A model generated the notes under the pieces. It saw nothing but the letters and a program-made list of their open reading frames with translations. It was not told the origin of the DNA and did no database searches. This document shows, piece by piece, positions 20,701 to 27,116 of a stretch of DNA of 64,000 nucleotides (its first letter is position 1; each line of letters opens with the position of its first letter). This DNA is from Symsagittifera roscoffensis (lineage: Eukaryota > Xenacoelomorpha > Acoela > Convolutidae). The stretch covers positions 38,094,518 to 38,158,517 of the forward strand of contig NC_087062.1 in NCBI RefSeq assembly GCF_963678635.1, read 5' to 3'. The position numbers and the translations under genes were made by a program.

Positions 20701-21421
20701 GGTCCCAAACATAATCTGATTGTTCTGTGATAGCGGTATCATCGTTCGAGTTTTGGGGTCTAAAATTTTTTCTTGCTTGTGCAATTAAATCAATATTGTG
20801 TGTGAAGTAATCTATTATGAACCATGCCAAAATTTTTTGTAGATCGTGTTTTGTATGTTGTGAAACGTCGTCTTTCGTGAAATTTTCTTTAATGATGTTT
20901 AAATAACTAGAGAGTAGTGTGATTTCATGTCGTACTCTTAAATGTTTAGATGTTTCTGTCGGTGAGACATTTGTTATTGGGATTTCGTTTTCTAATATCG
21001 AAATATAACTATATATTATTGCGAAAACTTCATTGGTGAATATGGAGTTTGCTCTTTGTGAGTTTTGATATTGGATGCTTTTTATATATTCTGAAAAAAC
21101 TTTTGAAAATTCTAAATCAAGATCGTCTGTTTGAATTGTATATTTTCTATTATTATGGTTTGGTGAGGTGAATTCTATGGAGTAGATTCCATACTGTTGT
21201 GTTATGTTGCATATATCTTTTAAGTAGTGGTCTATGATTTGTCTTTTGATTTTTACATCTGGGAACTCTGTTTTACATGGACTGATTCCGGGTTCAAATA
21301 AATTTACGAGTAAATTTTGACAAAATATGTGTTGTCCTCTATCAGTATCTGCGTCTACTATAAAAGGAAAGATTTCATCATCATCTGGAGTTTCTTCACC
21401 TGGAGTGTGCGTTGAGCTCAT
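14393..21421 (-). CDS. gag: E1 double Gag, 2342 residues (in-frame tandem duplication)
   Basis: The protein contains two near-identical Gag copies. Each has an N-terminal domain (from FIVDADTDRGQHIF), a disordered Asn/Gln/Pro-rich stretch, a capsid-type retrotrans_gag region (around GAAQKWFSVLPLEIKSNW), a CCHC zinc knuckle (CNYCRRYGHSISEC) and a long basic Asn/Arg/Ser/Tyr-rich nucleocapsid tail. Only the first copy has the true N-terminus (MSSTHTPGEETPDDDE). Between them sits the former Gag end, where the stop is CAA, and the first ~34 residues of Pol (to PRNKE), before the protease DSG. The second copy ends at the UAA. A normal Gag would be about 1,144 residues, itself very long. Gag forms the particle and packages RNA; a fused dimer may alter assembly. 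Confidence 0.9.
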   Translation of the reverse strand: MSSTHTPGEETPDDDEIFPFIVDADTDRGQHIFCQNLLVNLFEPGISPCKTEFPDVKIKRQIIDHYLKDICNITQQYGIYSIEFTSPNHNNRKYTIQTDDLDLEFSKVFSEYIKSIQYQNSQRANSIFTNEVFAIIYSYISILENEIPITNVSPTETSKHLRVRHEITLLSSYLNIIKENFTKDDVSQHTKHDLQKILAWFIIDYFTHNIDLIAQARKNFRPQNSNDDTAITEQSDYVWDPEWSHPAFISFPQSISSQAISTISYIRDYVKVIPLTIDATPLNYNTFLPDTQNNSLNSTVIHNENLNGTRNLTQKDIQTPSHFINEEIVHTTTTQQSISPIRPNLTTPRNTNPSQTQVTLQSTVKPSVAPKYSHMDYQTYRPMTIPSKTRKTFTRNNFTDHNYNYTHPSKTCNQPQRNFNQYTRSRNWDNPMTQPNSINFQTNPPQDHSENYPFFQQNKNKKQTSYQMDYLSSDDDFLQPDIFAPNTQEYRRQGIQRTRTNHRNFSPQPIDAQNQQPIQQQNPINTQSFQPIQQQNPMTAHSYQASQMQNEIPLPYYLQQHEITRNQLSNFSQMPNAAESLQMTMNPYLMGGSSITSNKPLMVFTGTDPEYSVEDYLNAVTANLILNIGPEPINTPLHQNWIHRRTALIQTTLDGAAQKWFSVLPLEIKSNWKRFTQEFSKMFDSERNKQQQRVLCNEIRRLPNETIKQIAVRIETLVRKAYSLNTHDYKNTKMTEILMMTLTPQLRKIAIKKRASHPSSIREPDLDFRKLVDKLEQAEITMKLEETENLKLQYVNRIETTPTNINNIQESETDLVEKITEILNIYEKNPNFKGKPSFKKWCNYCRRYGHSISECRQKQQDNQNKPQKYKEPNKSFYQYMKKDQNLPNKTVHSNNSSGKPLPNNTNYTRNQSPYNSSYRGRSPERRNTYNSSQNHYNRPNSRNNYSRSNSNTQRFVSRSNSQPRNNYYPNNQSRNSSYKRNRDYSYNRNRSYSNNRNQNYPNNQSRNNSYNRSNYNRQNNNYQNRSRNNSQNRHPSYNNRYRNYSQSPHRNNNNYNNSNNRHRSSTPKHQRQINQVQSNPETTSDPPGIDDTVTDTLQLNQINCTSSDSESDTENTLSINMIKVENDYESVIYEQPFSSHIYENQSEFLQNYYTTPINSTPTTQETNEINTTDQTNKNTKTKCLNTNHIYQNIQKEQPKEKIWTIPFLLESPRNKESFIVDADTDRGQHIFCQNLLVNLFEPGISPCKTEFPDVKIKRQIIDHYLKDICNITQQYGIYSIEFTSPNHNNRKYTIQTDDLDLEFSKVFSEYIKSIQYQNSQRANSIFTNEVFAIIYSYISILENEIPITNVSPTETSKHLRVRHEITLLSSYLNIIKENFTKDDVSQHTKHDLQKILAWFIIDYFTHNIDLIAQARKNFRPQNSNDDTAITEQSDYVWDPEWSHPAFISFPQSISSQAISTISYIRDYVKVIPLTIDATPLNYNTFLPDTQNNSLNSTVIHNENLNGTRNLTQQDIQTPSHFINEEIVHTTTTQQSISPIRPNLTTPRNTNPSQTQVTLQSTVKPSVAPKYSHMDYQTYRPMTIPSKTRKTFTRNNFTDHNYNYTHPSKTCNQPQRNFNQYTRSRNWDNPMTQPNSINFQTNPPQDHSENYPFFQQNKNKKQTSYQMDYLSSDDDFLQPDIFAPNTQEYRRQGIQRTRTNLRNFSPQPIDAQNQQPIQQQNPINTQSFQPIQQQNPMTAHSYQASQMQNEIPLPYYLQQHEITRNQLSNFSQMPNAAESLQMTMNPYLMGGSSITSNKPLMVFTGTDPEYSVEDYLNAVTANLILNIGPEPINTPLHQNWIHRRTALIQTTLDGAAQKWFSVLPLEIKSNWKRFTQEFSKMFDSERNKQQQRVLCNEIRRLPNETIKQIAVRIETLVRKAYSLNTHDYKNTKMTEILMMTLTPQLRKIAIKKRASHPSSIREPDLDFRKLVDKLEQAEITMKLEETENLKLQYVNRIETTPTNINNIQESETDLVEKITEILNIYEKNPNFKGKPSFKKWCNYCRRYGHSISECRQKQQDNQNKPQKYKEPNKSFYQYMKKDQNLPNKTVHSNNSSGKPLPNNTNYTRNQSPYNSSYRGRSPERRNTYNSSQNHYNRPNSRNNYSRSNSNTQRFVSRSNSQPRNNYYPNNQSRNSSYKRNRNYSYNRNRSYSNNRNQNYPNNQSRNNSYNRSNYNRQNNNYQNRSRNNSQNRHPSYNNRYRNYSQSPHRNNNNYNNSNNRHRSSTPKHQRQINQVQSNPETTSDPPGIDDTVTDTLQLNQINCTSSDSESDTENTLSINMIKVENDYESVIYEQPFSSHIYEN
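17773..21366 (-). repeat. gag tandem duplication, leader-proximal unit (3594 bp)
   Basis: Copy of 14179-17772 at an offset of exactly 3594. It differs at the gag stop: 17989 is g instead of a, so the codon reads CAA rather than TAA, and the frame continues into pol residues and then into the second Gag. Divergence of roughly 0.1-0.2 percent means the duplication is recent. Confidence 0.95.
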
Positions 21422-21863
21422 TTTTTCGTTCGATGACTGTTAATATGTAATTATTAATGTGTCGAATTGGTTGATTCCAATTGTATAAATGTACTGGTTT
21501 GTGTTTGTACTGCTTTTTTATTCTTCTTTTTCCTCTTTTTGATGAATTTGAAGTTGTTTCTGAGTCAGAGAAATATAATTGATCGTGAATTGGGCAATTT
21601 TTATCTATTGATTCTTTTAGTTTGTAAAGTTCGTCTAAACTGTTGGTTTCTGATTCTGAAAATGCGTTTCGATTTTTTGAAAATCTTTTTCGTGTTATTT
21701 GTCTTTGTTTCGTTATTATTTTTCTTTTTAGTGTTTGTCGTTTTGTTCGAATGTATCCAACTGTTTGTGTATGAGGTGTGATTACAAGGTCGTATTTTTT
21801 GTTATCTATTTCACAATTGTGTAAAACGATTGTTTGTTTATTTCCTAGGTTTTTAAATGACAT
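21396..21863 (-). CDS. E1 pre-gag ORF, 155 residues, basic
   Basis: A small Lys/Arg-rich protein with two basic clusters, around RTKRQTLKRKIITKQRQ and KRGKRRIKKQYKHK, which look like nuclear-localisation or RNA-binding stretches. A Ser/Glu-rich segment (AFSESETNSLDELY) lies between them. No family was recognised. It is the first ORF of the genomic RNA and its end overlaps the gag start by 26 nt, so gag would have to be reached by leaky scanning, reinitiation or splicing. By position it could be a regulatory protein; that is inference. The overlap and preserved frame in a young copy support its reality. Confidence 0.65.
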   Translation of the reverse strand: MSFKNLGNKQTIVLHNCEIDNKKYDLVITPHTQTVGYIRTKRQTLKRKIITKQRQITRKRFSKNRNAFSESETNSLDELYKLKESIDKNCPIHDQLYFSDSETTSNSSKRGKRRIKKQYKHKPVHLYNWNQPIRHINNYILTVIERKNELNAHSR

Positions 21864-21968
21864 AAGGTTTAGAATGACGGATGCAAGGGGTTGTTAAATG
21901 ATTTCTATTTTCCTAAACTGTTAGTTCTTACGATTTTTTGGTTAGCTTAACCTGGGTCTGTTTGTTCA

Positions 21969-22325
21969 GGGTTGGAGAGAAAAGTATATCGATTCCGAAG
22001 AATGATTTTTTACTTTCTCGTGGCTAGTATAAGTTAAGGTGTTAACTTACTTAATCTTACTTAGGGGTAGTGATTGTGTTCAAGGGTTGGAGAATAGTAA
22101 ATCGATCCACAAGGTTCAGGTATAATTAGAACGCGAGTAGTTCGTTAGATACTATTTTAAACTTACTAAGTCTAAGATTTATCCTGGGTCTGGTAAGAGG
22201 GGGGGTCAAGTGAAGGATGAATAACCGAAGTTCTTCACTGTTTATCCTAATTTGAATGATTAGTTTTGTTTAAAAATTTCTATTAGTCTTAGGTCTTTAG
22301 AAAGGGTTGGGTAGTGAATCGACGT
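21969..22325. repeat. Three spaced degenerate leader repeats (GGGTTGG...ATCGA)
   Basis: The motif GGGTTGG followed after 8-12 nt by ATCGA occurs at 21969-21993, 22084-22106 and 22304-22323. The second and third copies are also followed by a shared TCGTTAGAYACTA string (about 22142 and 22334). Spacing is about 115 and 220 bp. The arrangement suggests protein-binding sites, comparable in position to the Su(Hw) insulator sites of gypsy, though the sequence is different. Confidence 0.6.
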
Positions 22326-22380
22326 TTGAGGTCGTTAGACACTAATTAAGTGGGTGGGGGAGAACAAAGTTGTTCTGTTT

Positions 22381-22465
22381 GATCCAAGGATAAGCCTTGA
22401 TGATCAAATTTGAAATTTAATTAAGTAGAAAATGATTTAAGATCCAAGGATAAGCCTTGATGATC
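22381..22465. repeat. Exact 25-bp direct repeat with internal hairpin in E1 leader
   Basis: The same 25 bases, starting GATCCAAGG and ending CCTTGATGATC, occur at 22381-22405 and 22441-22465, 60 bp apart. Each copy can fold: CAAGG pairs with CCTTG around the loop ATAAG. Paired hairpins in a retroviral leader often act in RNA dimerisation or packaging. Confidence 0.75.
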
Positions 22466-23105
22466 TGGTTTTAAAATTAAGTGAATTTAAGTTTTAATAA
22501 AATTTTAAATGTGTGTAAAGGAAAGATTTAGTGTTTTGATGATATTAGTGGGTTTATGATTGCTGTTATGTTTTAGATGATGAAGCTGGAACAACAGGAT
22601 GATTTATGATTACTAACCATTTATTGTCATGCTACTAATTTTTATTTTTATTTTCCAATAAATATTTTTCAAACATGTTTTGTATAATACTGCAGAGTTT
22701 TAGGAAAACGATCTTAGATCTTTTTATCAATCGTTATTGTATATTAATAAATTTGTTTAGCGCCTGAAATGATTTTGAAGAGTAACTTCAAGGTTTTATG
22801 TTTGCAAATGGAAATCTAAATTCATTGCAAGTAGTATTCGAAATATAAAAAATTGTTCTGGCTTTTGCCGAACTATCATATAACTATACGGCAAGTTTCT
22901 ACTTTGTCGTATGTCGTCTTTGGTTCGAGGTCTTCTTCCAATTCCGGGTAGTTCTGTTATGGTTCGGAATATTGGCTCTGATCTATTGAGTCGGAGAGAC
23001 ATTTCAATTAAATTATTGTCGTATAACATTTTTGTAAATGTTTTTGTCTAATTTCTAATCTATTTTGGTTAATTCTAATCTATTAAGGTCTTGTTCGAGA
23101 CTTAT

Positions 23106-23115
23106 GGTCGCACCA
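23106..23115 (-). promoter_or_regulatory. E1 candidate primer-binding site
   Basis: On the element strand TGGTGCGACC begins two bases after the LTR end. TGG at this place complements the CCA end of a primer tRNA. The particular tRNA was not identified by eye. Confidence 0.6.
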
Positions 23116-23117
23116 GA

Positions 23118-23525
23118 TGAGTTAGGACCGAAGTGTAACTCATAGAGTAATTTCGGATAGGGTACACCGTCTGCTCGTCACGCTATCTTATTTTCGGCCG
23201 GATAGATTCGTGCAACTTCTTAGTCTAATACCGATCCTAATCTTACTCTTATACTATCTAGTCTCAGGTTGTTTAACTAGTCTCTGCTAGGCTCAATAGA
23301 TCTAGGGTATACTGGTTTATTGCGGCTGCTGAAGTGCTCGGGAGAGTCCAACTAATTTCTAAGTTAAATTCAAATCTCTCTGGTGCTGAAATTACAAGTA
23401 ACTTCAGCACTTACAAATAAGTGGGTTGTTAGTTAGATGGATCATGATTGGTTAATATTAAATACTTTACATTGGTAAAACATTTAATTTATCCAATCAT
23501 AAAATGTAGTTTAGATCAGGTTCCA
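23118..23525 (-). repeat. E1 5' LTR (408 bp)
   Basis: Apparently identical to 1096-1503, so the two ends have not diverged since integration. It would drive transcription leftward (minus strand). AATAAA (element strand) lies at 23318-23323. The hairpin with GTGCTGAA/TTCAGCAC arms lies at 23383-23410. Confidence 0.95.
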
Positions 23526-23529
23526 TATG
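23526..23529. repeat. Target-site duplication, right copy (TATG)
   Basis: Matches 1092-1095 and closes the element boundary. Confidence 0.9.
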
Positions 23530-24264
23530 GGCAGCTAAAACTGCACTTCCTGAGGTTTTTGTTTCAAGAAGAGTCAGATGATCTCACAAAAAAAATGCCA
23601 ACAACAGATTTAATTTTTAGGATTAGGGCTACGAATTTGCAAAAAACNNNNNNNNNNNNNNNNNNNNNNNNNNNNNNNNNNNNNNNNNNNNNNNNNNNNN
23701 NNNNNNNNNNNNNNNNNNNNNNNNNNNNNNNNNNNNNNNNNNNNNNNNNNNNNNNNNNNNNNNNNNNNNNNNNNNNNNNNNNNNNNNNNNNNNNNNNNNN
23801 NNNNNNNNNNNNNNNNNNNNNNNNNNNNNNNNNNNNNNNNNNNNNNNCATCTGAATAGAGAAACTATCACATTTGTATATTTTTTGATTCCAATGTTTTT
23901 TAATTGAGATAACTTCGAATAAATTATTCGTCAATGTGGTTAGGTTGCAAAATCTTATCGACTCAAATTACTTCCTCCAGTTATGCTTTTTTGAAAAAAG
24001 GGCGAACTTCAGACAATTTATGAGGCAATCAAAGGCCAAAATACAAGATATGCAAAAGAGATGAACCAAATTTTCGCTGAAAATTTTCAACAAGCATTTT
24101 TGAAGCTTCAAACTCAGCTGACAAAAGCAAGTATAAATTGAATATTTATTGCGTCTTTATGCAGCTCTTATAGTCAATCTCAAACCGCTCTTAAATCATA
24201 GATTTCTTAAAATTTGCTCACCTGAGTCACTGAAACAAGCTGAGGAGTTCTTACTTTTTTGATT
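23530..24264. other. Flank with assembly gap (Ns 23648-23847)
   Basis: Between E1 and the direct repeats. Exactly 200 Ns at 23648-23847 mark a scaffold gap of unknown true size. The remaining sequence is AT-rich and no gene was recognised. Confidence 0.9.
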
Positions 24265-26433
24265 GATTTTTAAAATTGATTCGGTCAGAGAAATAGAATC
24301 TGACTTATTAGATTACCAGTTAGATTACCTCATCTGTTTGCCTAAAAGTTTTAAGAATCATAATCAATAAAAAATTTTGAAGCTTTTTGCTCTGTTTTTT
24401 ATTCTGATGATTAATAATTATGCCCCCAAACTCATTGGTTGTTTATAATTTTATTGTGCATTTTCAATATTCATTTGATTTTGTTATAAGCATAAAATGT
24501 CAGATTTTTGTTTGTTTTACAATTGAGTTTAAAATTCGAGAGTTTTGCAAAACTTATCAAAAATTATCGATTAAACTTCAAAAAGAAGTCCGAAAATGAT
24601 TTTGAAGCCGTAAAAATCTTGAATGAAAAATGCTCATCTTTTTTGCAAAGTGTGAAAAGATTTAAAAATTTTTGCTGCTATCTTAAAACTTAATTAAAAT
24701 TCTTTTCAAAGATAGCAAAGATTAATGGACTAGGGGTTTTCTGGTCTAATGATCCGTTGGTATCAATTCATACGTTTATTCTAAAAAAAGATCCATGATA
24801 TGGTCAACATACTGCAAATCGTAAGAAAAATCAATTTCTATGATAATTTGGGTACCGTTGGGAGTGCCATCCTGTAGTTGTAACGTTGCGTGCTAAAAAT
24901 TGAGGCTAGATTGTTAACAAGGAAAGTAAAATTCTTTCGATGATGTTGTTGTTAACCTTTTTTTAAAAAGGATTTGCAGTGATTTTGAAAACCGTAAAAA
25001 TGATAGCTGCAAATTTACATGTGCATGACTTCGAGAAAAAAACAATTTTACCCACTTTTTCTATCAAGAAAAAAGACATGTTTTGATTCTGGTCAGTTTT
25101 GTAGAAGAATACGTTCGGCTCGATTTGTGGACATTTCTTCCTCCTTTCCTTGTTTAATTTGTTGGTTTTCCGTGGTTCGGGCTGGTCCATTACGCTACGG
25201 TTTGATTCTTCTGGTGCGTTTTCTGAAACAAAGTCAATGTGTATTGAATCGATCTGAAATAAGCAAAAAGAAAAAAGCGTTGTATAATTTTTAAAAAGAA
25301 TTAAGAGAGTGATTTTCACACTCAACACAAAAAACTAACTCAGTCGGCAGGCACCGACTTTGACTAACACAATACAATCGTAAGACAACTTTCAATGTTA
25401 GCAATCTAACGTCAATCTAAAACACTCATCGTCTACACTATGGGGCGACACTCCGTGCCGTTCCCTTGAGATAAACAGGCCGGGTTAACATGCATACACG
25501 AAAAGCCTTATTAAAACACCCGATGAAAAATCGCTTATCTTACAATTTCTATGATAAGCATGAAAGTTGTGTGATAAGCATTTTACATATGACTATAAAA
25601 AAATTTCTTTAAATTAGTATCGAAAACTAAACGTTTACGTTGACCCATATTTCATCTTTCAAACAGTAACGTGAATTCAGAAGCACAATTCCCTATAAAA
25701 GTTCTCAAGTTCTCAAAAAAATTTAATTTGCAATCTTTCAACTCATGTTTTCCGCTGATATTTTTTTTCTCGTGAACGCTGCGGTCTCCAAACAATCGAT
25801 TGATGTTCATTGGATACATTTTGAGGCCACCACTGCTGTTTTGAGTCCAAAATAAGCTTTAAAAAAATTACTAGCTGACTGCCCCCATCACTTCTGGTTG
25901 CCAAATTTTACCAAAGGGCCCCCTTTGGTATAACCTTACGATATCTGTTTTTTGCTGATCTACCTCACATTTTTTCTGCGCCAAAAAATTATTTTTAATC
26001 GCGCGCCGAAAAAACGCAATGTTTTGGTCAAAGTTTTCCAAAAATGCCTAAAACCGTCATTTTTGGCCTGTTTTTGAAAAGTTTGCCTGCGTATGCTTAT
26101 AACTGGGGTTCTTATAGTATTTTCGGAGATATCGGAAAATCAAATTGATCGACCCAAAAAAACTCTCAAAAATTGTTCGAAAAAATAAATATTACAAACA
26201 TTTTAATCGGAAACAACTATTTAAAAAACCGGCTTAGCGCAGAGCGGCGTTCTTTGATTGTGTTTTTGAATAAGAATAAGGCCTTCTTTGATTTATAGTC
26301 CTTGTTGGTCTTCCGTGAAATATTGTTTCGTTTTCAATAAGTGTTAATGTAAAACTCCTTTGAAAGAGGCTCTTTCAGCATTTCAGAAACTTTTTATCAC
26401 CATATGTAATTTATGTGTTTGTTTTATAAAATT
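24265..26433. repeat. Long direct repeat D1, left copy (about 2.17 kb)
   Basis: Aligns with 27117-29309 over its full length with small differences and a few indels. It contains a hairpin (AGTCGG/CCGACT, near 25342-25359), repeated TGATAAGCA strings near 25550-25580, and on the minus strand an exon-like open stretch. The two copies flank a unique 683-bp spacer. This could be an LTR pair of an element with very long LTRs or a local tandem duplication; no target duplication, primer-binding site or pol was seen. Confidence 0.8.
25084..25253 (-). other. Possible exon in D1 left copy
   Basis: On the minus strand a pyrimidine-rich run ending TTATTTCAG (a good 3' splice acceptor) is followed by an open, charged stretch that reads SENAPEESNRSVMDQPEP, then Lys/Arg-rich residues. 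The same arrangement recurs in the right copy near 27934-28104. No protein family was recognised and no donor site was settled, so this is tentative. Confidence 0.25.
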
Positions 26434-26506
26434 ATTGTTTATTAAAACAAAAAGTAGTTAGTGAATCTCAATATACCTTAACTCTAGCAAATGGGTCTGT
26501 GCTTAG

Positions 26507-26818
26507 AAAAAGTGGGGTCGCGGAAAAGGCGCTAATTCAGCTGCATCGCAATTCTCGGAGAAAATAACGCCAAAACCTCCAACGATAGTTGATGTGAAAA
26601 AAAGGGCCGACATGAAAAAAGCGGAAGAAGAAAAAGCAGCGGGAGCGAGTTCGAGGAAAACTATACAAGCTGGGACGCGCGCAAAATTGCAAAATTGGGA
26701 CGACGAGGACGACTCCGAATCGGGTTCTGAACACGAGCCACTGCAAATTACGCTATATACTGGACTGGGGGCAATGAGTGACGAACTGGAGGCTGGCCCC
26801 AGTCATACGTCATAGGGA
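26507..26818 (+). other. Possible exon in spacer between D1 copies
   Basis: After a GCTTAG acceptor-like site an open frame reads through to a TAG near 26813-26815. It begins KKWGRGKGANSAASQFSEKI and is highly charged, with DMKKAEEEKAAG and NWDDEDDSESGSEHEPL stretches. The G+C is clearly higher than its surroundings. A second frame at 26778-27041 carries Gly/Arg/Lys-rich text with a short imperfect repeat (GCGGAGYGAAGCCAT near 26855 and 26882). No family was recognised; it could be part of a host gene or of a non-autonomous element. Confidence 0.3.
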
Positions 26819-27084
26819 CAGGTCGAGTACGCCACTGGCCAGAAAGATTACAGAAGGCGGAGCGAAGCCATCCGGAGGAAGCGGAGTGAAGCCATACGAG
26901 GGAGAACATGCGAGGATTGGACGACCGGAGGAGGCTAGTATTGAAAAAGCCGGAAGTGCGCTTAATGTGAGCGGCGGAGTAGAAACGGGGAAGATATCGA
27001 AAAAGAAGGTGGAGCGTGTGAGAAAGCAACGATTAGTCTAATTATAAATTTTAATTTAAAAATGTTATTTGAGGGAATGTTTTC

Positions 27085-27110
27085 TAAATATATATATATA
27101 TATATAAATA
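27085..27110. repeat. AT microsatellite
   Basis: A run of TA dinucleotides directly before the right D1 copy. Confidence 0.8.
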
Positions 27111-27116
27111 TAAACA

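Larger units (their letters stand above)
21864..23117 (-). promoter_or_regulatory. E1 5' leader region
   Basis: About 1.25 kb between the 5' LTR and the first ORF, holding no convincing gene; a 77-codon minus frame at 22796-23029 has no recognisable feature but starts with ATG in the leader. The leader contains two families of internal repeats (listed separately) and the primer-binding site next to the LTR. Such leaders usually hold packaging signals and, in gypsy itself, insulator repeats. Confidence 0.7.
1096..23525 (-). mobile_element. E1: complete 22.4-kb Ty3/gypsy-type element with envelope-like ORF
   Basis: The element runs on the minus strand between two 408-bp LTRs with TG...CA ends, flanked by TATG on both sides. 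Inside, in element order, are a pre-gag ORF, an in-frame duplicated gag, pol with PR-RT-RNaseH-integrase order (diagnostic of Ty3/gypsy and retroviruses rather than Copia), small membrane ORFs, an ATG-less frame, an envelope-like ORF and a 601-residue ORF. The large reading frames are all open and the LTRs look identical, so insertion was recent and the copy may be competent. It is far longer than typical gypsy elements (roughly 5-12 kb); 3.6 kb of that is the gag duplication. The coding strand is A-rich and strikingly G-poor. Family placement below superfamily level would need a tree. Confidence 0.95.

Noticed and set aside
23448-23858. ORFs crossing the N run (both strands)
   Set aside because: They exist only because Ns were translated as unknown residues.
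25342-25359. Hairpin AGTCGG/CCGACT as a histone-type or terminator stem-loop
   Set aside because: Stem and loop size are wrong for the histone 3' element, there is no adjacent gene, and intrinsic terminators are not expected in this genome.
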